A stretch of 64,000 bases of DNA from Tenrec ecaudatus (GCF_050624435.1 NC_134541.1:13220995-13284994), one strand, 5' to 3'. Shown: positions 9,825 through 21,261, counted from the first letter of the stretch. Notes: generated by a model not told the origin, from the letters alone. Numbers and translations are program-made.

Positions 9825-10330
9825 TTTGATGATGCCTTATTCCTGATCCCGTTGACAGCTCGTGATCACACAGACTGGTGTGCTTTTTCCATGTGGGCTT
9901 TGTTGCTTCTGAGCTAGATGGCCGCTTGTTCACCTTCAAGCGTTTAAGACCCCAGACACTACCTCTTTTGATAGCCGGGCACCATCAGCTTTCTTCGCCA
10001 CATGTTTGTCCTCAGCGATCGTATTTGCTTATGCACCCTTCTGTCCTCGGCGATCGTATCATGGAGGTGTGCAGCCAATGATATGATTTTTTTTTTGATG
10101 CCTAACTGATCCCTTCAGGACCACGTGATCACACAGGCTGGTGTGTTCTTCCATGTGGGCTTTATTGCTTCTGAGCTAGATGGCCGCTTGTTTATCTTCA
10201 AGCCTTTAAGACCCCAGACAATATCTCTTTTGATAGCCAGGCACCATCCGCTTTCTTCACCACATTTACTTGTTCACCCGCTTTGGCTTCAGCAGTTGTG
10301 TTAGGAGGGTGAGCATCATAGAATGCCAAT
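9825..10330 (-). repeat. Tandem duplication of about 262 bp inside the L1 3' UTR
   Basis: The block running from 'cgtgatcacacag' through 'gagctagatggccgcttgtt', 'tttaagaccccagaca' and 'cttttgatagcc' occurs twice with an offset of 262 bases (for example 9895 and 10157). The copies are clearly diverged. Within copy one, 'cgatcgtat' also occurs twice (10015 and 10051). Confidence 0.8.
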
Positions 10331-11802
10331 TTAATAGAAGAAAGTATTCATGCATTGAGGGAGTGTTTGAGTAGAGACCCAAGGTCCTTCTGCCACCTTA
10401 ATACTAAACCTATAAATATAGACATATAGCTCTATTTCCCCATCCTCATATATATATATTTGCATGTACATGTCTTTGTCTAGACCTCTATAAATGCCCT
10501 TTGACTCCTAAGCTCTTTCCTCCATCTCCCTTGACTTTCCTCCTGCCCCACTACCATGCTCCATCCCCACCTGGGCTACAGCTATACCACTTCTTTACGT
10601 AAACTTACCCTTGATCATACCCTACCAGGCCTGCCACTATCCCCTCATCACCAATTTGGAACCCATGTTGTTCCCTTGTCCCTGTGTTTGTTAACACCAC
10701 GTCCTTACCCCCCCCACCTCCCCCTATCCTAAGTCCTCCCAGAACTGTCGGTCCCGTTGTTTTTCCTCCAGTTAGTTCATCCAGCCTGTCTTATTTAGAC
10801 AGACCTGTGGAGATAATAACATGCACAAAAACAAGACAGAGGAAAACAAAGCAACAGTATACAACCAGACAACAAAACAGCAACAACAAACCACTGCCAA
10901 AGAACAAAACAAAACACATCAAGAAAAAAATCTTATAGTTAGTTCAAGGATCGTTTGTGGCCCTTAGGAGTGTTTTCCAGTCCAGTCTGTTGGGGCACCA
11001 CGCCCTGGCCCCAAAGTCCACTTTCAACATTCCCTGGGGACCTTGCCGCTCCATTCCCTTGCTGTTCCGCTGCACTCCCCCAGTGCTTTGCCTCGGTGTG
11101 GTGGGATCAGGTCAGGTGCAATTCCCACACTGTGTCTCTGGTGCTGTCCCCTGTATCGCCCTTGGTCACTGAGGGGCATCATGTCTCATAGTAGGGCCAG
11201 CCATGTTGTTCTCTCTGCGGACTGGCTGCTCTACTCAGGAACATCATCATCACGGCCTGGTGGGCCAGGCTGTGCTCCACTGTCTCCTCCTCCCCCCTTC
11301 ATCTGCTCCCGTGTGCTCTGATCAGATATGTCCCTCTCCCGGAGCTGCAGAATCAATGTCGTCTTTGAAACAAATTCTTCTCGGGGGAGGGGCAGGAATC
11401 CAATTAATTTTTGGTGCTGGGGGCAGCTTCCCAGACCTCTCCACTGGTTCCCTACTCCATGCCGGAATGTTGCATTCACACCTTGCGGTACTGGGTTGAA
11501 GTCTGATCCCTCTTTCCCTGTGGAGATATAAACAATACCCTCCCCTTGGATGGGTTAGTGCCCCATGCCCCCACTCCCCTTTTCTTCCTTATATTCTATC
11601 TATGAGAATTTATCAACTGTTATTACTTTTTTATGTTTTGCACTGACCGATGTCTCCCTTCACCCACTTTTCTGTTGTCCGTCCCCCAGGGAGGGGGTTA
11701 TATGTAGATCTTTGTGTCAGTCCCCCCCCTTTCTCCCCCACCTTCCCCTTCCTCTCCTGATGTCTCTGCATATATTGCACAGCCTGCCAAACCCCAAAGA
11801 AA

Positions 11803-11960
11803 AATCTGCTGCCATCTAAATGATTCTAACTCATAGGGACCTTATAGGACAGAGAACTGCCCCTTTGAGTTTCTAAACCTTTAAACCTTTTCAAGAACTG
11901 GTGAGTTCGAATTATTGATTTCATGATGGGCAGCTCAGTGCGTAATCCACCAGCCACCGT
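11803..11960 (-). repeat. AfroSINE, antisense
   Basis: 'ctgctgccatctaaatgattctaactcatagggacc' is the tail, followed by 'ggacagagaactgcccctttgag'; the head is degenerate ('cagctcagtgcgtaatccaccagccacc'). Confidence 0.75.
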
Positions 11961-12229
11961 GGGTCCATATACGCCTTCCTTTAGACGCCTAATTCTTTTT
12001 CAAGCATTTGTTGCCTTTTTTGGGTCTTATCTGTGGATCTGAATTCTCCTATTCAAAAGTAGGATGATGAATTAATAAATTAGTACAACTTAAGAGCTTA
12101 AAAAACTAATGGCATACCATACCTAAGAAGCCGGAGCGGATGAGGTTTACCCAATGCAATTTTCTGAATCAGCGCCCCAAATCATCTATAAAAACAAAAC
12201 ACCAAGAACGTTTTGTTGTTGTTGGGCTG

Positions 12230-12345
12230 TGTTAACAGCCTTGGAACTCGAAGGAGCAGTTCTATGCTGCCCTGTCGTGTTGCTAGGAGTCAGAATCCAC
12301 CTAGGACAGTGGGCTTACAGTGGGCTTAGTTTGGGTTTGGGCTTT
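12230..12345 (+). repeat. AfroSINE 3' half, sense
   Basis: 'cagccttggaactcg', 'gagcagttctatgctgccctgtcg' and 'aggagtcagaatccac' match the body and tail. The tRNA-like head is missing. Confidence 0.65.
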
Positions 12346-12396
12346 AGAGCTGCAGTGACTTGGGCCATCAGAAGGCGGGTAGCATGTGGGTCTTGG

Positions 12397-12401
<5 letters not shown>

Positions 12402-12432
<31 letters not shown>
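12402..12432. repeat. (TG)n microsatellite
   Basis: Fifteen uninterrupted TG units. Confidence 0.95.
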
Positions 12433-12433
<1 letters not shown>

Positions 12434-12671
12434 CACTTTTTAGCTCTGCTTCCTTGCCCTTCAATGTCATGGGTGTAGTTTCAGGTTGGCAAGGGGAGTA
12501 GGGCTTCCTTCTTCATGCTTGTCTCCTCTTTGTAAAAAGGCCACACCTGACTTTCCATTTAGCAACGGATCTTGGAGACACTTCTTGATCAGTAGGTAGC
12601 GAGCTTTCTCCGTATTCTCTATTGTATCACATACTATCATTTGAAGGCCAGTTTATTTCACCTATCTCTCT

Positions 12672-12885
12672 TTTTAAAAAATCCTTTTATTAGGAGCTCA
12701 TACAACTCTTGTCACAATCCATACAGACATCATTTGTGTTAAGCACATTTGTGCATTCATTGCCCTCATTATTCTCAAAACATTTGTCCTCCACTTAAGC
12801 CCCTGGCATCAGCTCCTCATTTTTCCCCTCCCTCTCGCTCCCCTCCCTCATGAATCCTAGATAATTTATAAATTATTATTTCACC
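12672..12885 (-). repeat. L1 3' UTR end, antisense, nested in older L1M
   Basis: It reads 'tccttttattaggagctcatacaactcttgtcac' ... 'gtgttaagcacatttgtgcattcattgccctc' ... 'ccacttaagcccctggcatcagctcc' ... 'gataatttataaattatt'. The sequence on the right flank is old L1M. Confidence 0.82.
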
Positions 12886-14340
12886 TATGTCTTATTTGTG
12901 GACACGGAGGAGGTTGTTTTCCATATCTCTGGCTGTATGCACCATTCTTGCAGAAAGTACTTTCCCACATATGACATCTCACACACACGCAGGATCGTTT
13001 GTAGGGCAAATTCCCAGATTGGAATGGCTGGGTCCAGAAGGTAGATTGATTTATCATTTGGATAGATTTTGCCAACTTGCCTAGCTGAGAGGCTGGCCCA
13101 GTTTTTCCCCTACCATAAATCATGAACCTTCCTGTTGCCTCAAACTCTCATCACCCGGCCATCTATCAAGCTTGTTGATCTTTGCCAATGTGAAGGAAAA
13201 TGGTGGCTATCAGTTTCATTTGCCTTTTTTAGAATGAGAGGGGCTGAGTAGATTTTCATATGGTTAAAAGCCATTTGAATGTCCTCTTCCAGGAACTGTT
13301 TGCATTCTTTGTTCTTTTTTAATTGGGTGGTTGTCCATTTTTGTTATCTGTCTCCAAGGGCTCTTCTCTTCTTCCAGACACCTGCATTTTCTGGTGTCAA
13401 TGGCTTGTCACTTGTGCATTGACATTACTTGTGATGGTTCTCCCAACAAATCCAATTCCGGGTGACTTCTCACATGTGTGTTGTCACATCATACCATCTA
13501 GTCCCAGACCATCTACTGGACACCTCATTCTCCAGGGGGCAATTTTCGTGAAAAATTACGTTTGATGCTTGCCCACGACAGTAATAGGAAGGCCCAGCAC
13601 TTTCACGTTCACTTCTGCAGATGTCCTATCTTGTGCCTGTTCACGCGGTATTTATTGGACCACACGTTGGACTACTAACGGCCAAATCCGCAGTTTGAAA
13701 CCACCGGGAGAGACATGAGGCTTTCGAAAGCGGTAAAGCAGTACAATCTTGGAAACAAACCCACAGGGGCGGTCCTCCCCAGTGCTTGGAGTTGGAATCA
13801 GCCCAATGGCAGTGGGTTTGTGATGCAGAAACCTGCCCCTCCCGTGTGCTCTGTGCTGCAGTGGACGCCCTGTGCCCGTGTTCACATCGGCTTTTGTGCA
13901 CTGGCCAGAATGCCTCTGGGTGACAGATCTGAAGCAGACTTTCTGCCACCCCATGTCAGTGTGTCGTTGTGGTTCTGAGTTGTGTTCTTGGCATCGGGCA
14001 TCGTGTAGGTTTGGGGGCGTTGGTGTTTCTTCTTACCTGGTACCGATCCAAATCCTTGATTCCTCTTTGGATCCCCCTCTTATTATTCCGTGCAAGTTCT
14101 TTATACATTCTGGATATCACTCCTTTGTCATATTGGTCATGAGCATCCGCTCCCATGCAGTCACTTGTCTTTTCATCTTGTGCCAGGTCTTTGCTCATAG
14201 GGGACTATTAATTTTTGATGCCATCAAATATATGCATCTGTTCCCTTAGGGTTCATGCTTTTTGTACCTGGCCTAAGAAATCCTGCCTCCTCTGGTGTTC
14301 ATAAATAGGTTTTTCTTTTAACCACCTTATTTCTTTTACA
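12886..14340 (-). repeat. Ancient L1M 3' region, antisense, split by an AfroSINE
   Basis: Blocks typical of antisense L1M 3' DNA: 'gccaacttgcctagctgag', 'tttgccttttttagaatgagaggggctgag', 'gattttcatatggttaaaagccatttgaatg', 'aattgggtggttgtcc'. After the AfroSINE come 'gcaagttctttatacattctggatatcactcctttgtcat', 'aggtctttgctcat' and 'gggttcatgctttttgtacctggcctaagaaatcctgcc'. The order fits one element. Confidence 0.75.
13650..13820 (+). repeat. AfroSINE, sense, nested in L1M
   Basis: It lacks the first bases of the head. 'ggactactaacggccaaatccgcagtttgaaaccacc', 'ttggaaacaaacccacaggggcggtcc' and 'ttggaatcagcccaatggcagtgggtttg' are in order. Confidence 0.82.
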
Positions 14341-14345
14341 TTTTT

Positions 14346-14515
14346 ATTTATTTAAGATCAATTTATTGGGGGCTCTTACAGCTCTTACAACAAGCCATAC
14401 GTCAGTTGTATCAAGCATATTTGTACATAGGTTTCCATCATCATTTTCTAAACATTTACTTTCGATTTGAGCCCTTGGTATCAGCTCCTCTCCGCCCCCC
14501 TCCTTCGCCCACTCT
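14346..14515 (-). repeat. L1 3' UTR end, antisense
   Basis: 'agatcaatttattgggggctcttacagctcttac', 'gtatcaagcatatttgtacatag' and 'gatttgagcccttggtatcagctcctc' identify the same L1 tail family. Confidence 0.8.
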
Positions 14516-15349
14516 TTTAATCATTTTAGAGATCTGGGGGGAATGTTTTTTAAATTTAGAGAATATCAAAGGAGAGTATAAGATATATATATATGTGTGT
14601 GTAGTTGTTCCCCGAAAGGGTTAAAATAAATTGAAAAACATAGCTGCCATCTCTTCCCATCCATGGCCTCTAGCTAGGGCCAAAATTATACAGGCTGTCA
14701 TGTGGGGTTGATTGATTATCTGTCTGGGCTCTGGGATGCTAGACCCTGGGCTCAGATTGTCTCTTCTTGCCTTTGATCAACATCCTTCATTCTTGCCTGT
14801 GACCCCAGGAGCTTAGCTGTGGCCACAGCACCTCTCTCCAGGCCCCATTCCTGCGCCCTGGCAGGCAAGCTAAATGCTGTCCCTGGGATTCAAGCATGCG
14901 CAGGGGTGGGGGGGTGGGGGGGGGGAGAGCAGCAAGAACAGCTGCAATTCCTCACAGAGAGGGGAGACTGGGACAGTATCTGGCTCCTGCAGACACCTGT
15001 CACACAGAATGCCCTTGTCTCATTGGCTGCCCCTCTTGCTTTTCTTCCAATTGGCAGTGACCTCTGGGTTCCTTGCTCATCTCTTGGGATTCGCGATGTT
15101 TCCTCACCCCAGCAGCAGACAAAGGAACTAACAACCAGGAGAGCTCAGCTGTCCCGGAGCGGAGGCAGCAGGTGGCTTGAAGAGAGGAGTCCCTAGAACC
15201 TTCCCCTGGGAACTTTCCAGCAACTTTCCCTGGCTAAGGCCATTTAAGAATCTTCCTGGGGGCCTCCAGAGTTGTCCCCTTTGGTTCAATGTTCCCAAGC
15301 ATTGCCATCTTGCTTTAAAACAGTGAGTTTGTTACATCATCCGCTCCTC
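14516..15349. other. No gene recognised; apparently unique intergenic DNA
   Basis: It includes a short (TA)n(TG)n run at 14581-14604 and a G-rich run at 14907-14928. Two overlapping open frames of 85 and 125 codons (14819-15196) have no domain and no splice or promoter context. Confidence 0.45.
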
Positions 15350-15510
15350 TGTCACCCAGTCCAGTCTGACACACAGCGACCCCATAGGACGGAGGAGAAC
15401 CACCCCATAGCATTTCCACGGCTGTAAATCTGTCCAGACGGCTTCTGTCTTTCTCCAGCCGAGGTGAGCAACCCAGCGCTTAACACGCTGCATCAGCAGG
15501 GCTCCTCGAT
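15350..15510 (-). repeat. AfroSINE, antisense
   Basis: 'agtccagtctgacacacagcgaccccataggac' is the tail, followed by 'gcatttccacggctgtaaatctg'; the head is shortened ('cagcgcttaacacgctgcatcagcagggctcc'). Confidence 0.8.
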
Positions 15511-15957
15511 GCAAGCTTAAGTAACCATCAGAGTTCAACCATGGAGCGGGTTCGTTAGCCTCACACAGCATTATGATGAATGTTGTCCCAATGCTATGAT
15601 CCAATGAAACACTGGTAAATTTCATTTTGTGATTTCCCTTTTATGACCCGGAGCCAGGTCTCAAGCATCTTCGCAGCACTTGAAACTCTGGGTCCCGGGT
15701 CCACAGTGTTCAGTGGTGACACAGTCCTTGACTTCATCCGACCAAGCCCACCACCACCCACAGGGTCCTCCAGCACTGGCCATGCAAAGCACCTTTTGGG
15801 GACAAAGCCCTGGACTATTGCAAAGATCCCTCTTGGGTACATGGACCGGTATCTGCAGGGATTCTGGCTCCTCTCTGAAGAACTGAGAAAGAAGACATTT
15901 GCTGGTCTCCTTCATCTGTGTAAGATCTTGGGAGATGAGCCGAGCCCCCATCTGTGT
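15511..15957. other. No gene recognised; GC-rich open frames of uncertain meaning
   Basis: Open frames of 107 codons (+, 15643-15966) and 96 codons (-) overlap each other. Neither shows a recognisable protein family, so I do not call a gene. Confidence 0.4.
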
Positions 15958-16485
15958 ATGTATTAGTTCGGTTAGACTAGAGAAACAAATTCATAGAGAT
16001 ACTCATGTATGTTTTTTATATCAAAGAACAATTGTACATTAAGAAAACATCCCATCTCAGTACAGGTTAACATCCCAGCCCAATACAGGTTAAGTCCATA
16101 AATCTGATCCTACATGTCCGTTACCAGTCTATAAATTATTTTCCAGACTCATGCAGCACATGTAATCATGCTGAACGCAGGAAGAAAGATCACAGGCCAG
16201 TGGGTGGAAAGTCTTGTAGATCCAGTGGTGGGAGAAGCATCTCAGTGCTGGCACGGGTCTCCATGTGGCTCCTTCAGCTCTAGGTAGCTCCATGTTTTCT
16301 CAACAGGAATGTCTACTGGGGAGTGAGCATGTGTCCCACCCCCATGAGCTATTTATCTCCGTAGAGCCTCCAAATGAGCTCATCAAGCTGCGAACCTGAT
16401 TGATAGACTAGACTTGAACCCTTCACTCTGAAGTCTCCACTTGACAGCAGATGATGTAATGATCACAGTGGATTAAAGCCACAGG
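15958..16485 (+). repeat. Unnamed interspersed repeat, copy A
   Basis: About 0.5 kb matches, in inverted orientation, the sequence at 49950-50440. Shared blocks include 'tagagaaacaaattcatagagata', 'cagtggtgggag', 'ctccatgtggctcc' and 'acctgattgatagactagact'. I do not recognise the family from memory; the 'agactagagaaacaaa' edge is reminiscent of old mammalian repeats. Confidence 0.65.
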
Positions 16486-16504
16486 CTCCTAGGCTTGTGT
16501 GTCA

Positions 16505-16690
16505 GGAGCCCTGGGGGTGCAGTGATAAAATGCTTGACTGCTCACCAAGAGGTTGGCAGTTTGAATCTCCCCAGTACCTCTGGTGATCTGCTTCCATAAA
16601 AATTACAGCCTGGAAAACCCTCTGGGCAGCTCAACCCTGTAACCTGCAGGACTAGGTGTCAGAATCAAACTCGATGACACCCAACACCAC
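16505..16690 (+). repeat. AfroSINE, near full length, sense
   Basis: Head 'ggagccctgggggtgcagtgataaaatgcttgactgctcac', B-box region 'ggcagtttgaatctcccc', tail 'aggtgtcagaatcaaactcgatgacaccc'. Confidence 0.87.
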
Positions 16691-16925
16691 CACCTTGTGT
16701 GTAGTAGACTCCTGGCCTGTCTCTTCTCTGTGCATAATCAAGATTGCTCACAGAGCACCCACACATTCCCACACACATACTCACACTGCCATGTACCCAC
16801 TCACACACCCCACACACTCACGGTCAAACTCCGCCCCCCCCATTGTTGCATCGTTAACTATGCACAGAGTTCTGTGCTCTGTGAAGGATCAGAAAGTCTT
16901 TCCCAAGCACCCCTGCAGGAGATCC

Positions 16926-17113
16926 AAAACCAAACTTCTTGCCATCAAGTCAATTCGGATTCTACAGGAAAGAGTAGTGCTGTCTCGGTGGGCTGTCAAT
17001 CTGTACAGGAGCAGAAAGCCTCATTTTTCTCCCTTGGGGCAGCTGTAGGTTTCGAACTGCTGACCTATGGTAAGCAGCCCAGCTCATAGCCCAGGAGACT
17101 GCCAGAGTTCCTT
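16926..17113 (-). repeat. AfroSINE, near full length, antisense
   Basis: 'cttcttgccatcaagtcaattcggattc' begins the tail and 'ggtttcgaactgctgacctatgg' marks the head. It forms a widely spaced inverted pair with the copy at 16505-16690. Confidence 0.87.
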
Positions 17114-17487
17114 ACACTCTAGATAGATTCAGGGAAAGGACACCCTCCTCTGTTGAATCAGCAATGGCTTGCAGAACCCTCTCCAGTTACAGAGTCACCG
17201 CGGTTTGAAAGCACAATGGAAAATTAAAGCAGGTCTGCTCAGTCCAGTTCTCTCTCTGGAGTTATGTGATAGTCATAAAGGCTTCTCTGACATGCACAAG
17301 TAGAAAATGTGTCCTGGCACTCCTCCTAGGGAGACTTTTGCATGTAGAATCCTGATACCCAAGTCTTTTTAGTAGGTGTAAACTAATGAATTGGATATGA
17401 ATGATCTATCAATCAAACGGTTAAACTTGAGAAGAAAGAAAAAAAGACCACGTAACTGCTTTGGAAGCACCTCCCCATGGTATATAA
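17114..17487. other. No gene recognised; unassigned
   Basis: A gap between two antisense AfroSINEs with no recognisable signal. Confidence 0.4.
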
Positions 17488-17696
17488 ACTCAAACCAGAC
17501 CCTCTGCCATCGAGTGGATTCAGATTCATCAGCACCCTATAGGAAAGAGTAAAACTAACCCTTGGGGGTTTTGAGATGAAATCTTTGTGGGAGCCGAGAG
17601 CCTCATCTTTCTGTGCATAGCCCTGGCTGAGTTCCTACTCTGGACCTTGTGCTTAGCTGATCAGTGCATAGCTCACTGAACCACCAGGGCTCCTCT
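17488..17696 (-). repeat. AfroSINE, near full length, antisense
   Basis: 'ctctgccatcgagtggattcagattc', 'ctttgtgggagccgagagcctcatctttc' and the head complement ending 'gaaccaccagggctcct' are all present. Confidence 0.87.
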
Positions 17697-17814
17697 CAGG
17701 ATAAGGAATCACAAATGTTTGCAGAGCCCCTTCTGGTGGCTTGGATTTTGAACTGTTTGCTGAACACCTACCTGTCCATGGGCCGAACCTTTGAAGATCC
17801 TCCTTTGCTTCCCC

Positions 17815-18005
17815 AAAGTCCAAACTCACTGCCACTGAAATTGATTCCAACTCATAGCAACCAGATAGGACAGAGGAGTGGGTTTGCAAGACTGTAAACT
17901 TTTACAGGAGTAGATGAACTTTCAGTATCCCTGGGAATGGCTCATGGTTTTGAATTGCTAAACTTGCAGTTAGCAGCTCAATGCATGATCCATTATGCAT
18001 GATGG
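17815..18005 (-). repeat. AfroSINE, antisense
   Basis: 'ctcactgccactgaaattgattccaactcatagcaacc' tail, 'ttttacaggagtagatgaac' middle and 'gttagcagctcaatgcatgatcc' head. Confidence 0.85.
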
Positions 18006-18375
18006 AACGGTTTCCCAGCTGCATAGACATAAACAGTGTTAGCTGAACTTCATTCAGAATAGAATTATGAAATCACTGGGCACACAGCTCCACGTCAAAT
18101 TGCAATTTATTCAACATTTGTGCTTACGTAACGCATTAAGAGAAGGGTATGGACGAGCTCATGGACGATTTGAAGCCAAGTGGAGGCAAGCTTTGTACCA
18201 TAGGCTAAAGGGAGCCACCAAAGGTTTGTGGTGAGAAAGTAAATTAGTCTCGAAAGCCTAATTTGGTGAGGATTATAGATAGGATAGACTGAAGGTCGAT
18301 GGTTTATAAAATTAGTATTTTCTAAACAAAGCAAAAAGATCATGGTACTGATCGATGTTTCTAATCTATAGATTC

Positions 18376-18572
18376 ACTGCTGCTCGTGGCCTTGTGGATG
18401 ACAAGTTGGGCTGCTAACCACAAGGTTAGCATTTTCAATCCACCAGCCACCCCTTGGGAGAAAGATGAGACTGTCTACTCCCATAAAGATTTACAGCCTC
18501 AGAAATCCATGTCAGGCAGGTCCATTCTGTCACATTGGGTTACTATGAGTTGAAATCAACTTTATGGAAGTT
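18376..18572 (+). repeat. AfroSINE, sense (first of a direct pair)
   Basis: 'tgctgctcgtggccttgtggatgacaagttgggctgctaacc' head, 'aaagatttacagcctcagaaatcc' body, 'tatgagttgaaatcaac' tail. Confidence 0.87.
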
Positions 18573-18582
18573 AGTTTTTAAT

Positions 18583-18782
18583 GAGCCCTGGTGGTGGAGT
18601 GGGCAACACCTTGAGCTGCTAACTACAAGTCCATCAGTTTGAATCCACAAGCTGCTCCTTAGGAGGAAGAAGTGTTTGTCTGCTGCCATATTTAGTCTCT
18701 GAAACCCAAAGGGGCGGCTCTATCCTGTTACATAAGATCACTTTCAGTCCGAATCAACTCCCTGGTAGTGAGTCTGGTTACT
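18583..18782 (+). repeat. AfroSINE, sense (second of a direct pair)
   Basis: Starts 'gagccctggtggtggagtggg' only about ten bases after the preceding copy ends. Body and tail ('tcagtccgaatcaactccctggtagtgagtctggtt') are complete. Confidence 0.88.
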
Positions 18783-19311
18783 GTCGTCTTGATAGATGAG
18801 TAATCTGCTGTGTGGGTTGTAATCAACTATCTGAACTTGACTCATGGAGACTTCCAGTACAACAGAATGAAACACCGCTCAGTCCTGCATCATCTCCTCC
18901 ATCACGGGCAGGTTCCACTACTGTGCTCCCTAAGGGATTTATTGTGACAAGAAAGCTGATGGTGCCTGGCTATAAAAAAAATACAGCACCTGGGGTCTTA
19001 AATGCTTGAACTTAAACAAGCAGCCATCTAGCAGAGAAGTAATAAACCCACCTAGAAGAAGCACTACAGTCTGTGTGATCATGAAGTATTGACAGGATCA
19101 GGAAACAGGCACCAGAAGACCCCAAACAAACAAACAAACAAAAAACGTTGTTGAGAGCAAGAGTGGTCAGAGAAGAGAGCCAAACCCATCTGTAGACATG
19201 GGACATCCCTTCCTAGAAGGGTCGCAGGGAAGGGATGAGTCAACCAGGGCGCAGTGTAACACCGACAAAACACAAAATATTCCTTTGGTTCTTTGAGGCT
19301 TCCTCACCACC
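18783..19311. other. No gene recognised; diverged repeat-like DNA
   Basis: 'ggcacctggggtcttaaatgcttgaac' and 'agcagccatctagc' near 18975-19030 resemble, in sense, the 'tttaagaccccagaca ... agctagatggccgctt' blocks of the long L1 3' UTR at 9.9 kb. This is probably a further L1 3' UTR piece. (CAAA)n runs at about 19124-19143. Confidence 0.45.
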
Positions 19312-19776
19312 CACTATCATGATCCCGGTCCTGCCTTTCACTTCGGGTTAGGTTGGAGCCTGTTCACTGGTACAGATAAGAGCTCAGGACACACGGAATC
19401 CAGGTCAGATAAACCCCTTCAGGAATAGAAATGGGAGTAGTGATACCAGGAGGGTAGGGGGAAAGTAGGGAGAGGAGGGGAGAAAGGGGGTGGAACCAAT
19501 TGTAATGATTGACACATAACCACTCCCAGGGGGATGAACAGCAGAAACCGTGAGTGAAGGGAGACAGCGGTTGGTGTAAGATATGAAAATAATAATAATT
19601 TATAATCAAGGGGTCACGAGGGTGGGAGGGAAGGGAAGGAGAGGGAATAAAAGGAGCTGATACCAAGAGCTCAAATAGAAAGTAAATGTTTAGAAAATGA
19701 TGATGGCAACATATGCACAAATATGCTTGCTACAATTGATTGTTATAAGAGCTGTAAGAGTCTCCAATAAATGATC

Positions 19777-19780
<4 letters not shown>
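19312..19780 (+). repeat. L1 3' UTR end, sense
   Basis: It starts near 'ctatcatgatccc', the same point as the insertion at 8162, and ends 'tccaataaatgatcttta'. The tail has become a long (AG)n run. No clear target duplication is visible. Confidence 0.8.

Positions 19781-19835
<55 letters not shown>
19781..19835. repeat. (AG)n microsatellite at an L1 tail
   Basis: Twenty-seven uninterrupted AG units directly after the L1 end. Confidence 0.95.
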
Positions 19836-19838
<3 letters not shown>

Positions 19839-19884
19839 TGTCCGTGTGATTTAGTTCTTACTGTCCAATAACTTAGAGAAACCA

Positions 19885-20050
19885 ACTATGTGACCTTGAA
19901 CTATGTGACCTTGAGCAAGCGCCTTCATCTTTCTTGGCTTTAGTTTCCATGCCTGTAGATGCGGGTGTTCATGATAACAGTGCTGCCCCAAGGTGGTGGT
20001 GTCAGGGTGAAGTCAGTGACTATTTATAAAATTCTTGAAACAGTATCTGA
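19885..20050 (+). repeat. MIR fragment
   Basis: 'actatgtgaccttgagcaagcgccttcatctttcttggctttagtttcc' is the conserved MIR core; a diverged distal part follows. Confidence 0.7.
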
Positions 20051-20084
20051 AACAGAGAAAGTGCTTTTAAGTGCTTGCTTAAAT

Positions 20085-20432
20085 ACATGCTGCTGTCCTG
20101 TCAGGTGCCCTGGAGCCCTCCTGAATCATAGCAACCCTGAGCCCAGCAGAGGGAAACACTGCCAGGTCTGCACCAGCCTCACAACTGCTGTCAGGTCTGA
20201 GCCACGGTATCAGTCCCTCTGAGCAAGGTCTTCCTCTTCTTCCTGTTCTCTGATCCTCTACCAAACATGCTGTCCTTTCCAGGGACTGGTCTCTCCTGAT
20301 AACTTGCCCAACGTGTGTGAACTGAAATCGAATCATTCTCGGTTCTAAGGAACATTCTGGCTGGACTTCTGCCAAGTAGGTACTTCTTCTGCTTGTTCTC
20401 TGGCAGTCTACGACATGTCCCAAATCCTTCAC
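20085..20432 (-). mobile_element. RTE-type LINE fragment, antisense
   Basis: On the reverse strand one frame reads RFQFTHVGQVIRRDQSLER, then short fragments of the EGQRKRGRP-like basic stretch, which is the C-terminal end of the RTE reverse transcriptase ORF. The DNA keeps 'ccagggactggtctctcctgataacttgccca'. Stops and frameshifts make it inactive. Confidence 0.75.
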
Positions 20433-21255
20433 CTTTTAAATAGGTACAAATGAATAGCACACACACACATACATAGAAAAATATGACAAGAATTTTAATA
20501 AAGGGGTCTACTATTATTCTCATAGGAGGATTTTTTCCCAGTTAGGTCTTCGGGGAAATAAAACCACGCTGGCTAGATGAGGCAGAATGAGGTCTCATAC
20601 AGGGACTTATATTCAAACAAAATCAGCAGAAGGGCTGGGAGAGTGGAAGCCGGGAGGGAGACCAGTTCGGGGTTTTTGATTTCCAGGTGCCTCTGCCATG
20701 GCCATGTTTCAGAAGGTACCACGCTGCTGCTACTCCTGCCACCAAGCAGCCACCGCTCCCCGCCCCAGCACTGCCAACTGTCCGACCCCCTCTTGACCAG
20801 GTTGTGACGTCCACTGCACATGCTCCTCTCAGTGGCCACAGACACAGGAGGACCTCTGTCTCCTTCCACCCCCACATCTGGCTGACAGAACTTAATGAAG
20901 CACACGTCCTCTGGCTGCAAGGGAGTTTGGGAAACAGCATGGCACGCGGTTGCCCCCTTCCAATACGAAGAGAACGAAGTGGAGGCTGAGTGCATCAATC
21001 ACGTGGCTGGCCCATACTTTCTGGAAGACTTCATGACAGGAAAAAATAGATTTGAGCTGGGTCTTAGAAGGTGAGGGGACATGAGAACTTTGGGCTACAA
21101 GGTAGCAGACAGAGAGGAAGTGAAGGGTTGAAGACATAAAAACCAGCCTGGCATGGTTTGCAAGCATCTGTTCATTGTGCTTGCTCAGCACCCATGGTCT
21201 TGTTTTGTTTTTCTCTCAGAACTTGTACCTTGATTGTCCTTTGGGAACCACCCCA
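20433..21255. other. No gene recognised; apparently unique intergenic DNA
   Basis: Overlapping 100-141 codon open frames on both strands at 20570-21000 reflect GC-rich composition. None shows a domain. It lies immediately upstream of the provirus. Confidence 0.4.
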
Positions 21256-21261
21256 CCTTAC

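Larger units (their letters stand above)
9058..11800 (-). mobile_element. Long L1 3' UTR / 3' end, antisense
   Basis: It starts with the reverse complement of the L1 polyadenylation end ('ttttattaggggctcatacaactctt') and runs about 2.7 kb into the 3' UTR ('ctccatgtgggctt'-like blocks, 'gagctagatggccgcttg', 'tttaagaccccagaca', 'ctgccaccttaatac'). A short A-rich part (10830-10935) and the C/T-rich part beyond it are repeat-derived. No ORF1 or ORF2 protein motif was recognised, so this is noncoding 3' sequence. The element has grown by two internal duplications, listed separately. Confidence 0.7.

Noticed and set aside
9352..9846. 164-codon open frame
   Set aside because: Lies wholly within the long antisense L1 3' UTR and has no domain.
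14819..15966. Overlapping 85-125 codon frames
   Set aside because: No conserved motif, both strands open, no promoter or splice context.
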